Below are positions 52,046-61,045 of a stretch of DNA of 64,000 nt, one piece after another. This stretch comes from Arenibacter sp. F20364 (GTDB taxonomy: Bacteria > Bacteroidota > Bacteroidia > Flavobacteriales > Flavobacteriaceae), in contig NZ_JALKBD010000013.1 in NCBI RefSeq assembly GCF_023015905.1, positions 1 to 64,000 on the forward strand, written 5' to 3'. The notes beneath the pieces are model-generated. The model was not told where the DNA came from. It ran no database searches and saw only the letters and a program-made list of their open reading frames with translations. Position numbers and translations under genes: made by a program. Position 1 is the first letter of the stretch, and every line of letters starts with the position of its first letter.

Positions 52046-52879
52046 ATGTTACGTTTATTACAGATCGAATTTATAAAATTATGGAACAATAACGCGAGTA
52101 AGGTCCTTATCATTTCCTATTTCGTCCTTATCCTCTGCATGGCATTGATAGCCGCCATAAAGTTTGATATTGGCCCCATTCAGTTCCATGTGGCCGAACA
52201 GGGAATTTTCAATTTTCCATACATTTGGCATTTGAACACTTGGATAGCCAGTGGATTGAAGCTCTTTTTTGCCATAATCATTGTATCCATGATGGCCAAC
52301 GAATATAGCAATAAGACCTTAAAACAAAATTTAATAGACGGCCTGAGCAAGAAGGAATTTATAGCCTCAAAATTTCTTACCGTTTTTGCATTTTCGGTCA
52401 TCTCTACCCTTTTTGTTTTTATAGTTTCATTGATCCTAGGACTTTTCTATTCCGATTTTACGGAGGTATCGATTATATTTTCAGAATTGGAATATTTATT
52501 GGCCTATTTTATTAAGATGGTAGGCTTTTTTTCCTTCTGCCTATTCCTTGGTATACTGGTAAAGCGATCTGCCTTTGCCTTAGGTTTTTTAATTATTTGG
52601 TTTGCCATTGAAAATTTGGGTATCAGATTTTTAGTATGGTGGCTGGCCGGCAAGGAAGCTTCTGCCTCGGTTATGAAATTCCTCCCCTTGGAGTCTATGA
52701 GCAACCTGATCAAAGAGCCCGCCTCCAGGTTTAAAGCGGTACAAAGTATGGCCGAGCAAATTGGGGAGCAATTCAACAAGGACTATGCCGTTCATTTTTA
52801 TGAGATTTTGATAGTGGGGTGTTGGACCGTGATTTTCATCTATCTTTCCTATGCATTGCTCAAAAAACGTGATCTATAA
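52046..52879 (+). CDS. ABC-2 type transporter permease
   Basis: 277 residues with six predicted helices, starting MLRLLQIEFIKLWNN, the short amphipathic N-terminus typical of ABC-2 permeases. Segments such as MANEYSNKTLKQNLIDGLSKKEF and the final CWTVIFIYLSYALLKKRDL are characteristic. It forms the membrane half of the exporter encoded with the preceding ATPase. Confidence 0.9.
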   Translation: MLRLLQIEFIKLWNNNASKVLIISYFVLILCMALIAAIKFDIGPIQFHVAEQGIFNFPYIWHLNTWIASGLKLFFAIIIVSMMANEYSNKTLKQNLIDGLSKKEFIASKFLTVFAFSVISTLFVFIVSLILGLFYSDFTEVSIIFSELEYLLAYFIKMVGFFSFCLFLGILVKRSAFALGFLIIWFAIENLGIRFLVWWLAGKEASASVMKFLPLESMSNLIKEPASRFKAVQSMAEQIGEQFNKDYAVHFYEILIVGCWTVIFIYLSYALLKKRDL

Positions 52880-53090
52880 GACACCTATCCAAAAAGCCTC
52901 CATACCCTTGCCATAACTTCCGTAATGGTCTTATAGGGCATAAATGGTCATAAATAGTTGCCAAAGAATCTAAGTATTGCTTGCTATTTCTTAATTTTAG
53001 GACATTAAACGAAGATGATTTTTTTTTGATCATAATCTAGCAATCGAAAAGATCAAATTAAAACTATAGGAGTTCCTGAATTAAGTACAC

Positions 53091-55079
53091 ATGAAATTTA
53101 AAGTTGTTTCCGAATTTAAACCTACAGGTGATCAGCCCCAAGCTATTAAACAATTAAAAGAGGGCCTTGAAGCCGATGAGCGTTATCAAACCCTCTTGGG
53201 GGTAACAGGGTCCGGAAAAACTTTTACCGTTGCCAATGTCATAGAGCAGGTGCAGCGCCCTACCCTGGTATTGGCTCATAATAAAACCTTGGCAGCACAA
53301 TTATACTCGGAATTTAAACAGTTTTTTCCTGAAAACGCCGTTGAATATTTTGTTTCCTACTATGACTACTACCAACCAGAGGCTTACATCCCCACAAGTG
53401 GCACCTACATAGAAAAAGATCTATCCATAAATGAAGATATAGAAAAACTACGCCTGAGTGCCACATCATCCCTATTATCTGGCCGAAGGGATATTTTGGT
53501 TGTGGCCTCCGTTTCCTGCTTGTACGGCATAGGGAATCCCGTAGAATTTCAGAAAAATGTTATAAGTATTGAGAAAGACCAGGTTATTCCAAGGACAAAA
53601 TTCTTACATCAATTGGTACAAAGCTTGTACTCAAGGACGACTGCCGATTTTAGGAACGGAAATTTTAGGGTAAAGGGCGATGTAGTGGACGTCTTTCCGA
53701 GTTATGCCGACCATGCCTTTAGAATTCATTTTTTTGGGGACGAAATTGAGGAAATTGAGGCCTTTGACCCCTACAAGAACAAAATACTGGAAAAATACCA
53801 ACAACTTAATATTTACCCGGCCAATATGTTCGTGACCTCCCCGGATGTACTACAAAATGCCATTCATCTTATTCAAGAGGATATGGTGCTACAGGTGGCC
53901 TATTTTAAGGAAATAGGAAAACACCTGGAAGCAAAACGTTTGGAAGAACGTACGAATTTTGATCTGGAGATGATCCGGGAATTGGGATATTGCTCAGGAA
54001 TCGAAAATTATTCCAGGTATTTGGACGGTAGGGAACCTGGAACCAGACCGTTCTGCTTATTGGATTATTTCCCTAAAGATTATTTGATGGTAGTTGATGA
54101 AAGCCATGTTACCATTCCACAGGTACACGCCATGTATGGTGGCGACCGATCGAGAAAGGAAAACTTGGTGGAGTACGGCTTTAGATTACCTGCAGCCATG
54201 GATAATAGACCGCTAAAATTCGAGGAATTTGAAGCCCTACAAAATCAAGTTATATATGTCAGTGCCACACCCGCAGACTACGAACTGGAATTGAGTCAAG
54301 GGGTTTATGTGGAACAGGTAATAAGACCAACGGGGTTATTGGACCCCACTATTGAAGTACGCCCTAGTTTGAACCAAATTGATGACCTGATAGAGGAAAT
54401 CCAGGTAAGAGTGGAAAAGGATGAACGTACATTGGTCACCACTTTAACCAAACGTATGGCGGAAGAATTGGCCAAATATCTGACTAGAATAAATGTTCGC
54501 TGTCGCTATATACATAGCGATGTAGATACTTTGGAAAGAGTTGAAATAATGCAGGACCTGCGTAAAGGCGTTTTTGATGTACTCATAGGAGTGAATTTAT
54601 TAAGGGAAGGTCTGGATCTACCAGAGGTCTCCCTAGTAGCGATATTGGATGCCGATAAGGAAGGCTTTCTAAGAAGCGCCAGATCCCTCACCCAGACTGT
54701 GGGGCGTGCTGCAAGGAATCTTAATGGAAAAGCAATAATGTATGCGGATAAAATTACCAACAGCATGCAAAAAACAATTGACGAGACGAACTACAGACGG
54801 GAAAAACAAAGCACATATAATCTTGAAAATAATATAACGCCTACCGCGCTAAACAAAAGTCTGGACAGCGTTTTAGCTAAAAATTCTGTCTCCACCTATC
54901 ATTTTGAAAAAGAAGAGATGAAGGCTGCAGAGCCCGACTTATTGTATCTAACCAATGAACAAAAGGAAAAAATGATCAGGGATAAAAGAAAGGCCATGGA
55001 AAAAGCAGCCAAAGACTTGGATTTTATGCAGGCTGCAAAGTTAAGGGATGAAATTAAATTGCTGCAGGAGCAGGAATAA
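53091..55079 (+). CDS. uvrB: Excinuclease ABC subunit B
   Basis: DNA-damage binding and helicase-like subunit of nucleotide excision repair. 662 residues with Walker A GVTGSGKT, the beta-hairpin region YYDYYQPEAY, helicase motif II DESH, VSATPADYE, motif VI QTVGRAARN, and a C-terminal UVR domain (about 625-660, MEKAAKDLDFMQAAKLRDEI) that binds UvrC. Complete and of standard length. It stands alone, so regulation is not evident; no SOS box is recognisable. Confidence 0.97.
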   Translation: MKFKVVSEFKPTGDQPQAIKQLKEGLEADERYQTLLGVTGSGKTFTVANVIEQVQRPTLVLAHNKTLAAQLYSEFKQFFPENAVEYFVSYYDYYQPEAYIPTSGTYIEKDLSINEDIEKLRLSATSSLLSGRRDILVVASVSCLYGIGNPVEFQKNVISIEKDQVIPRTKFLHQLVQSLYSRTTADFRNGNFRVKGDVVDVFPSYADHAFRIHFFGDEIEEIEAFDPYKNKILEKYQQLNIYPANMFVTSPDVLQNAIHLIQEDMVLQVAYFKEIGKHLEAKRLEERTNFDLEMIRELGYCSGIENYSRYLDGREPGTRPFCLLDYFPKDYLMVVDESHVTIPQVHAMYGGDRSRKENLVEYGFRLPAAMDNRPLKFEEFEALQNQVIYVSATPADYELELSQGVYVEQVIRPTGLLDPTIEVRPSLNQIDDLIEEIQVRVEKDERTLVTTLTKRMAEELAKYLTRINVRCRYIHSDVDTLERVEIMQDLRKGVFDVLIGVNLLREGLDLPEVSLVAILDADKEGFLRSARSLTQTVGRAARNLNGKAIMYADKITNSMQKTIDETNYRREKQSTYNLENNITPTALNKSLDSVLAKNSVSTYHFEKEEMKAAEPDLLYLTNEQKEKMIRDKRKAMEKAAKDLDFMQAAKLRDEIKLLQEQE

Positions 55080-55272
55080 AGGGTATCCCACCACTTTCCA
55101 CTTTTAGGTACACAACCCAAAGTTCAGTGTATTAAACTGAAATTTCCCCAAAAAAGAGGGAGATATGTATTGTAATCGCATTTCTATTAACCTATAGCTC
55201 TTGAAACACTGGGCTAACGCATAAAATATAAAACTGACATTTTTTATCATGGATGAGAATTTAACCAAAACA

Positions 55273-55302
55273 AAAAACGCTTCGATTTCTCAAAGCGTTT
55301 TT
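55273..55302. terminator. Terminator between uvrB and hsp20
   Basis: AAAAACGCTT (55273-55282) and AAGCGTTTTT (55293-55302) form a 10-bp stem with a 10-base loop. T-rich on both strands; most likely it ends the leftward hsp20 transcript and may also stop uvrB. Confidence 0.75.
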
Positions 55303-55358
55303 CTAATCAACCAACCAATCTATTATGCATCCAAAGGAACGCACAATCACTTTTAAGC

Positions 55359-55784
55359 TTACCCTATTTCAATCAATCTTTTTGGTTTGGGCAATGCTTC
55401 CTCTTTTTTAGGTAGAACAAACTTTAGGATCCCATCCTCATAGGTCGCATTAATCTTGTCCAAGGATATTGTTTCCGGTAAACTAAATACTCTTTTGAAG
55501 GATGAAAAAGTAAATTCCTTTCGGGTATAACCATCGTCCTCCTTATTTTCTTCACTCTTAACCTCCGAAGAAATGGTAAGAATGTCATTATCGATTTCTA
55601 CATTGAAATCTTCCTTCTTTCTTCCGGGAACGGCCAATTCCAATAGATATTCGCTTTCAGTTTCCTTGACATTGGCAGCGGGTGCACTGTCTTTGAAGTT
55701 ATCTACGCCACCAACCCAATCTGGTCGCAAAATTTCATTCATTAATGAAGGAAACATAACATTATTTCTTTTTACTAGACTCAT
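55359..55784 (-). CDS. Hsp20/alpha-crystallin small heat shock protein
   Basis: 141 residues. The alpha-crystallin domain spans about 35-130: ESEYLLELAVPGRKKEDFNV, IDNDILTISSEVKSEE, FTFSSFKRVFSLPETI, and the signature ATYEDGILKFVLPKKEE. A Leu-Pro-Lys-Pro-Lys tail takes the place of the usual IxI. ATP-independent holdase that stops aggregation of unfolded proteins. Single gene. Confidence 0.93.
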   Translation of the reverse strand: MSLVKRNNVMFPSLMNEILRPDWVGGVDNFKDSAPAANVKETESEYLLELAVPGRKKEDFNVEIDNDILTISSEVKSEENKEDDGYTRKEFTFSSFKRVFSLPETISLDKINATYEDGILKFVLPKKEEALPKPKRLIEIG

Positions 55785-55910
55785 GACTTTTATATTTTAA
55801 GTTATTGTTTAAATTTTCATGAACTAAAGGACAAATGTTATACCGAATCAATTTTTATGTCATTATGGCGCATGTTTAAGCCAACAGTCAGACATTATGT
55901 CATCTTACTG

Positions 55911-56312
55911 CTAATTATTATAGGCTTTGAATATATTGATCAGGACTGCAGGAGGCACCAACTTGTCAGGATAATTGTGCATTACCGTCAATACCTGCTC
56001 AATAGCCGCCTGAGGAAGCCCGAACCCCAGACCTATATTGTGTAGCTGTTCAATTTCGACCAATCGTTGTTCTTGATCCACATTCATGAGCAGTACCAAC
56101 CTGTGAAACTGAAGAATCCGTTCCGCCTCGGATTTAAGTAAGACCTTCCCTACTTTCTTATGAAAAAGGGAATCGAATGTTTCCTTATCGATTTCCAGTT
56201 GCTTGGCCACTCCCAACAAAAAATCATACTCCGAATCCTTGATTTCCTTGTCTGCTTTTGCAAAAGAAATCATTTGGGAAATTATGCCCAGCTTCTCCAT
56301 ATAGGTACTCAT
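55911..56312 (-). CDS. TerB-like domain protein
   Basis: 133 residues, all-helical, resembling the tellurite-resistance TerB fold: MISFAKADKEIKDSEYDFLL near the N-terminus carries the acidic metal-binding pattern (Asp/Glu spaced as in the family), and a second helical part ends ...LPQAAIEQVLTVMH. No other ter genes are near, so the tellurite link is nominal. Cytoplasmic, unknown role. Confidence 0.72.
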   Translation of the reverse strand: MSTYMEKLGIISQMISFAKADKEIKDSEYDFLLGVAKQLEIDKETFDSLFHKKVGKVLLKSEAERILQFHRLVLLMNVDQEQRLVEIEQLHNIGLGFGLPQAAIEQVLTVMHNYPDKLVPPAVLINIFKAYNN

Positions 56313-56436
56313 AAATTACAGTTTAACACTAAGTTACGTTAAATCGGATTGATTTATTGCCTAGCTTCAAGGAAAGTATTCCCAAACTAGCGCCACATCC
56401 TATTTTTTTGTAATATCTTGTGAAAAAATATTTCCT

Positions 56437-56805
56437 ATGACCAATAATGATGTTCTCAAAAAATTAAGGGTTGCCTTAAAATTGCGGGATGATGAAATAG
56501 TAGAAATTTTGAAATTGGTCGATTTTAAAATTTCCAAAAGCGAGCTGGGAGCTTTTTTCAGAAAAGAAGATCACCCCAACTATGTAGAATGCGGAGACCA
56601 AATTTTGCGGAATTTTTTAAACGGATTGGTGATACATTACCGCGGTACTAGGGAGAATCCCAAAGATCCCAAAGTATCTTTGCCCAAACCAAAAAAAGAA
56701 TCCCTTGCCAAAGCTGCTCAAAAACCAAGATTCAAAGAGCAACAAAAAAAGAATATAGACCACGACATAAGTCCGGTAAAATATAAAAACAAAAAAAGGT
56801 CCTGA
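56437..56805 (+). CDS. DUF1456 family protein (YehS-like)
   Basis: 122 residues. One and a half copies of the DUF1456 repeat: MTNNDVLKKLRVALKLRDDE, ILKLVDFKISKSELGAFFRK, then EDHPNYVECGDQILRNFLNG. The last 50 residues are Lys-rich and probably disordered. E. coli YehS has two full repeats, so this is a shorter form. Function unknown. Confidence 0.88.
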   Translation: MTNNDVLKKLRVALKLRDDEIVEILKLVDFKISKSELGAFFRKEDHPNYVECGDQILRNFLNGLVIHYRGTRENPKDPKVSLPKPKKESLAKAAQKPRFKEQQKKNIDHDISPVKYKNKKRS

Positions 56806-56828
56806 CAACCCTAAATTCTTTGACATAA

Positions 56829-56859
56829 AAAAGGCAGCACTATTACAGTACTGCCTTTT
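56829..56859. terminator. Bidirectional terminator between DUF1456 gene and sucC
   Basis: AAAAGGCAG (56829-56837) and CTGCCTTTT (56851-56859) form a 9-bp stem, with one mismatch before a further 3-bp inner stem. A and T tracts on either side serve both convergent genes. Confidence 0.82.
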
Positions 56860-56881
56860 AATTTATTGTATTCTATTGGGC

Positions 56882-58075
56882 TTACGCCAATACTTCCTTC
56901 ACCTTATCAGCTGCTTCTTGAAACTGTACTGCGGAATGCACGGCCAAACCTGAATTATCAATAATTTCCTTGGCCAATTCAGCATTGGTTCCCTGTAATC
57001 TAACAATAATAGGCACCTTTATGGCATCGCCCATATTTTTGTAAGCATCCACTACTCCCTGAGCTACTCGATCACAACGAACAATTCCACCAAAGATGTT
57101 TATCAGGATACATTTAACGGCAGGATCCTTCAAAATAATCCTGAAAGCCTCCTCTACCCTTTTGGCATCAGCGGTTCCACCTACATCCAAAAAGTTGGCT
57201 GGCTCACCACCGGCCATTTTAATAAGGTCCATTGTAGCCATTGCCAATCCGGCACCGTTCACCATACATCCTACATTTCCATCCAAATCTACATAGTTTA
57301 GACCTACGGCCCTTGCCTCTACCTCAATTGCGTTCTCCTCCAATAGATCGCGCATTTCAGCATACTGCTTCCTTCTATAAAGCGCATTATCATCAATGGA
57401 CACTTTGGCATCCACAGCCATAATTTTATCGTCAGAGGTCTTAAGCACAGGGTTTATTTCGAATAAACTTGCATCGCTCTCCACGTAAGCCTTATACAAA
57501 CTGCTAACAAACTTGGTCATTTCCTTAAAAGCTGTCCCGGACAACCCAAGGTTAAAAGCTATTTTCCTCGCCTGAAAAGGCAATAAACCAGTTGCTGGAT
57601 TTATTTCTTCCGTAAAAATAAGGTGTGGTGTTTTGTCTGCCACCTCCTCTATATCCATTCCACCTTCAGTAGAATACATAATCATATTTCTTCCCGCCGC
57701 CCTGTTTAACAAAACGGACATATAAAATTCACTGGTTTCGCTGTCCCCAGGGTAATAGACATCTTCCGCAACCAAAACTTTATGCACTTTCTTACCCTCC
57801 GCAGAAGTTTGCGGAGTAACTAAATTCATCCCGATGATAGACCCTGCAATCTCTTCTACCTCGCGCAAGTTTTTCGCTAATTTAACTCCTCCTCCTTTTC
57901 CACGTCCACCTGCGTGTACCTGTGCTTTAATAACATGCCAACCAGTTCCGGTTTCCTGAGTCAATTGTTTGGCTGCATCTACTGCTTCCTTGGCATTATA
58001 AGCCACTAAACCGCGTTGAATGCGTACTCCAAAGCTCGCTAAAATCTCTTTTCCTTGATATTCGTGAAGGTTCAT
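56882..58075 (-). CDS. sucC: Succinyl-CoA ligase (ADP-forming) beta subunit
   Basis: TCA cycle enzyme converting succinyl-CoA to succinate with ATP (or GTP) formation. 397 residues: N-terminal ATP-grasp with MNLHEYQGKEILASFGV, VHAGGRGKGGGVKLAK, FEINPVLKTSDDK, and a C-terminal CoA-ligase part with NFLDVGGTADAKRVEEAF and INIFGGIVRCDRVAQGV. sucD is not adjacent, which is unusual compared with the E. coli operon but common in Bacteroidota. Confidence 0.96.
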   Translation of the reverse strand: MNLHEYQGKEILASFGVRIQRGLVAYNAKEAVDAAKQLTQETGTGWHVIKAQVHAGGRGKGGGVKLAKNLREVEEIAGSIIGMNLVTPQTSAEGKKVHKVLVAEDVYYPGDSETSEFYMSVLLNRAAGRNMIMYSTEGGMDIEEVADKTPHLIFTEEINPATGLLPFQARKIAFNLGLSGTAFKEMTKFVSSLYKAYVESDASLFEINPVLKTSDDKIMAVDAKVSIDDNALYRRKQYAEMRDLLEENAIEVEARAVGLNYVDLDGNVGCMVNGAGLAMATMDLIKMAGGEPANFLDVGGTADAKRVEEAFRIILKDPAVKCILINIFGGIVRCDRVAQGVVDAYKNMGDAIKVPIIVRLQGTNAELAKEIIDNSGLAVHSAVQFQEAADKVKEVLA

Positions 58076-58103
58076 AAAATTGAAGGTTCTATTTGTTGAG
58101 TTG

Positions 58104-58111
58104 CAAAAATA
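58104..58111 (-). promoter_or_regulatory. sucC: -7 box of sucC
   Basis: Minus-strand TATTTTTG fits TAnnTTTG, 28 bases upstream of the sucC ATG. Confidence 0.42.
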
Positions 58112-58287
58112 GGAAACACAGCGGATTTACCCTAATTAAATAAAACAGAAAAACAACTAGTGCTATCAATATAAATACCAAACAGGCTTATCTAAAGAAA
58201 TTAATAAAATACCAGCCCAAGATTTTCAAATTACATACATTTCGGAATGGCAAAGGTTCCGATCACAGGTCATTGGAAAAACTATTT

Positions 58288-58310
58288 CTATTCCATAATT
58301 CTTGGAATAG
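58288..58310 (-). terminator. Weak terminator after the LON-domain gene
   Basis: CTATTCCA (58288-58295) pairs with TGGAATAG (58303-58310). On the minus strand the stem lies just 9 bases past the stop and is followed by a T-rich stretch. AT-rich stem, so of moderate strength. Confidence 0.5.
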
Positions 58311-58319
58311 GCTTTCCTT

Positions 58320-58958
58320 TTAAATTTTGAAATCCTTAAAATCTATGGGGTCGAAATTCTTGAAATGGCCGTTCATTCCAATCATTTCCTTTGATTGGTT
58401 TACCTGTTTTAAAACTTGAATGGTATTGATTAAATGGGCCTTGATGTATAATAATCGTTCACTTTCATAGGTCATTTTCAGGAGTTTGTATTCTTGTGCA
58501 AGCGAAAGCCCTATTTTATGTATCAATTGATATACATCAAAATTTTCGGTTGTAAGACCCAAAATAGACACATCCATAAGACCATAAAGTTCAATGATAA
58601 GATTAAGCACATTGTCTCTCAAGCTAGTAACGCCGTCATCAAAATACGGTAAAAATTCCACTTCCCCCGCCGCGTACAATTTGCCTTCCATTACTTTTTG
58701 AAAAGTATTTAATTTAAAACTGCGCCGTCCAACGCAAATAATATCCATTTCTCCACTATCGTAAGTTTTAATTATTTCCTTTAATTCCAGTTCCGTTCCG
58801 TATGCCATTTCCCCATCAACATAAACAGGAACCCCAAAATTCATGGGCCTGTCCCTAACATCAGATATCAATTGTTTGTAGCGCTCCTCAAAAATATGAA
58901 GAGCCACTATTTCGCCAGAAAAAAAAACGGACGGCAAAGGGAACATAGGTAACAACAT
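58320..58958 (-). CDS. LON substrate-binding domain protein
   Basis: 212 residues with the PUA-like LON N-terminal domain: MFPLPSVFFSGEIVALHIFE, ERYKQLISDV, and GRRSFKLNTFQKVMEGKLYA. No AAA or protease domain follows, so it is a stand-alone form. A helical C-terminus (120-205) completes it. Similar proteins are often called peptidase S16 domain proteins; role unknown. Either ATG, at 58958 or four codons on, could be the start. Confidence 0.88.
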   Translation of the reverse strand: MLLPMFPLPSVFFSGEIVALHIFEERYKQLISDVRDRPMNFGVPVYVDGEMAYGTELELKEIIKTYDSGEMDIICVGRRSFKLNTFQKVMEGKLYAAGEVEFLPYFDDGVTSLRDNVLNLIIELYGLMDVSILGLTTENFDVYQLIHKIGLSLAQEYKLLKMTYESERLLYIKAHLINTIQVLKQVNQSKEMIGMNGHFKNFDPIDFKDFKI

Positions 58959-58969
58959 AAGTTTTTGTT

Positions 58970-59000
58970 TAAAGTTACAACGGACAGATCAAAAATCAAA
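58970..59000 (-). promoter_or_regulatory. Probable promoter of the LON-domain gene
   Basis: On the minus strand TTTG (58997-59000), 19 bases, then TAACTTTA (58970-58977), one mismatch from TAnnTTTG. Spacing is right for the Bacteroidota housekeeping sigma. Confidence 0.42.
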
Positions 59001-59067
59001 CCTGAACAAAGCAAGAGTTGTTATACATATAACAATGTGTTACATTTTTCAACTATTGCTATATATT

Positions 59068-59099
59068 TTTGCTCGAATACAATAAGTAGTCTAAATTTG
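59068..59099 (+). promoter_or_regulatory. lysA: Promoter of lysA
   Basis: TTTG (59068-59071), a 20-base spacer and TAAATTTG (59092-59099): both elements of the Bacteroidota consensus, with the start codon 17 bases further on. The best promoter match in the window. Confidence 0.65.
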
Positions 59100-59115
59100 C
59101 ATAAAATTTTGAACA

Positions 59116-60357
59116 ATGCGACACAGTGATTTATTAAATATAGCGAAAACTTATGGTGACCCGGTCTATGTATACGATTCTGAAAAAATAATTTCCCAGT
59201 TTCAAAGATTGACCAATGCGTTTAAGGACGTCAAAAAATTACAATTAAATTACGCCACAAAGGCACTTTCAAATATTGCCATTTTAAAATTGATGAACAG
59301 TTTGGGAAGCGGTCTGGATACTGTTTCCATACAAGAGGTTCAATTGGGACTCATGGCGGGTTTTGAGCCTAGCTCTATTATATTTACCCCCAATGGAGTA
59401 TCCTTGGAGGAGATTGAGGAAGCTGCAAAATTGGGGGTTCGTATCAACATTGACAACTTATCCATCTTGGAACAATTTGGCAGCAATCACCCGGATATTC
59501 CTGTTTGTATTAGAATTAATCCCCACGTTATGGCCGGTGGCAATTCTAAAATATCCGTGGGGCATATAGATTCCAAATTTGGTATTAGTATACACCAAAT
59601 ACCCCACTTATTGCGTATTGTTAATCTTACGAATATGAAGGTCAACGGGATACACATGCATACCGGAAGTGACATTTTGGATATTGATGTATTCCTTTAC
59701 GCTTCGGAGATTCTTTTTGAAACAGCCAAAAATTTTCAGGATCTTGAGTTTATAGACTTCGGTAGTGGCTTTAAAGTTCCTTATAAAGAAGGCGATATTG
59801 AAACCAATATTGAGGAACTGGGCAAAAAATTAGGAAAACGTTTCAATACTTTTTGCAAAGAATATGGCAGGGAGCTGACCTTGGCTTTTGAACCAGGTAA
59901 GTTTTTGGTAAGCGAGGCCGGTTTCTTTTTAGCTAAAGTGAACGTGGTAAAGCAGACCACTTCCACCGTTTTTGCCAGTATAGATTCCGGATTTAACCAT
60001 CTTATTCGCCCCATGTTCTATGGCGCCACCCACAGCATAGAGAATATTTCCAATCCTGAAGGGCGTGAACGTTATTATTCCGTAGTGGGCTATATCTGCG
60101 AGACCGATACTTTTGCAAGCAATAAACGCATAAGCGAAATATCTGAAGGCGACATCCTTTGTTTTAAAAATGCCGGTGCCTATTGTTTCACTATGGCCAG
60201 TAATTACAACTCTAGATTTAGACCACCAGAGGTTTTGTGGCATAAAGGAAAAGCCATTTTAATAAGGGAAAGGGAAACTTTTGACGACCTTATTAAAAAC
60301 CAAATAGATGTCAAGGATTTATTTACGGCTGTTAAAGAAAAGGCAATAGCAAAATAA
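59116..60357 (+). CDS. lysA: Diaminopimelate decarboxylase
   Basis: Last step of lysine synthesis, removing CO2 from meso-diaminopimelate. 413 residues of the alanine-racemase-like fold-III PLP family: Schiff-base Lys49 in NYATKALSN, the HxGS motif in IHMHTGSDI, the phosphate-binding glycines in FIDFGSGFKVP, EPGKFLVSEAG, and the ICETDTF (CExxD-like) region contributed to the partner subunit. Together with dapD at 37 kb it shows the succinylase DAP route, though the genes are unlinked. Own promoter. Confidence 0.94.
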   Translation: MRHSDLLNIAKTYGDPVYVYDSEKIISQFQRLTNAFKDVKKLQLNYATKALSNIAILKLMNSLGSGLDTVSIQEVQLGLMAGFEPSSIIFTPNGVSLEEIEEAAKLGVRINIDNLSILEQFGSNHPDIPVCIRINPHVMAGGNSKISVGHIDSKFGISIHQIPHLLRIVNLTNMKVNGIHMHTGSDILDIDVFLYASEILFETAKNFQDLEFIDFGSGFKVPYKEGDIETNIEELGKKLGKRFNTFCKEYGRELTLAFEPGKFLVSEAGFFLAKVNVVKQTTSTVFASIDSGFNHLIRPMFYGATHSIENISNPEGRERYYSVVGYICETDTFASNKRISEISEGDILCFKNAGAYCFTMASNYNSRFRPPEVLWHKGKAILIRERETFDDLIKNQIDVKDLFTAVKEKAIAK

Positions 60358-60374
60358 AATTGCCAAATTTTCGT

Positions 60375-60382
60375 TAGTTTTG
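60375..60382 (+). promoter_or_regulatory. -7 box of the thioredoxin-like gene
   Basis: TAGTTTTG fits TAnnTTTG, 31 bases before the ATG at 60414, just after the lysA stop. It suggests that the gene is transcribed separately from lysA. Confidence 0.4.
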
Positions 60383-60413
60383 ATAATGTTATCGGACTAA
60401 TCCTTTAAAAATT

Positions 60414-60953
60414 ATGGTCTTGAAATTAGTTTCCAAATCATTTTTCAAAATAGTTGTTCTATTAGTGGTTGGCATTTTACCAATAGGTAGTATGGCACAG
60501 GATGTAAAATGGCTTAGTTGGGACGAAGCTGCCAAATTAGTGGAAACCGAGAAAAATCCTAAGAAAATTTTTATCGATGTCTATACCGACTGGTGTGGAT
60601 GGTGTAAAAAAATGGATAAGGATACCTTTCAGAATGCAGAAGTTGCCGAATACATGTCCAAAAACTATTATATGGTAAAGTTGGATGGAGAAGGTAAGGA
60701 ACCTATTGTTTTCAGAGGCAAAACCTTTAAATTTGTTCCTTCGGGCAGAAACGGATATCATGAATTTGCAGCAGCATTGATGCAGGGTAAAATGAGTTAT
60801 CCCACTACAATATTTTTGGATGAACAAATGAATATGCTTTCTCCAGTACCTGGTTATCAAAAGCCAGAACCTTTTCTAAAAATAGCGAAGTATTTTGGTG
60901 AAAATATCCATAAGGAGAAAGACTGGAATACCTACGATAGCGAAAGCAAATAG
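60414..60953 (+). CDS. Exported thioredoxin-like protein
   Basis: 179 residues; signal peptide 1-29 ending SMAQ. The thioredoxin fold has the redox motif WCGWCKKM at about 60, in IFIDVYTDWCGWC, and the cis-Pro in SYPTTIFLDE. Belongs to the thioredoxin_7/DsbD-gamma-like group found in the Bacteroidota periplasm. Probably reduces or isomerises disulfides of exported proteins. Target unknown. Confidence 0.9.
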   Translation: MVLKLVSKSFFKIVVLLVVGILPIGSMAQDVKWLSWDEAAKLVETEKNPKKIFIDVYTDWCGWCKKMDKDTFQNAEVAEYMSKNYYMVKLDGEGKEPIVFRGKTFKFVPSGRNGYHEFAAALMQGKMSYPTTIFLDEQMNMLSPVPGYQKPEPFLKIAKYFGENIHKEKDWNTYDSESK

Positions 60954-60985
60954 TAAAATCTACATTATATCCAAGATAAAGAAAT

Positions 60986-61014
60986 AAAAAAGCCGGCTGT
61001 GACCGGCTTTTTTT
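60986..61014. terminator. Bidirectional terminator between thioredoxin-like gene and guaB
   Basis: AAAAAGCCGG (60987-60996) with CCGGCTTTTT (61003-61012), 10-bp stem, 6-base loop CTGTGA, flanked by A and T tracts. Confidence 0.88.
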
Positions 61015-61045
61015 ATTATCTAAATATATCTACTGCAAGTATAAT

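Noticed and set aside
53026-53067. TTTGATC ... GATCAAA inverted repeat upstream of uvrB as an SOS operator
   Set aside because: Spacing is long and the sequence does not resemble any LexA box I know; no evidence of SOS control.
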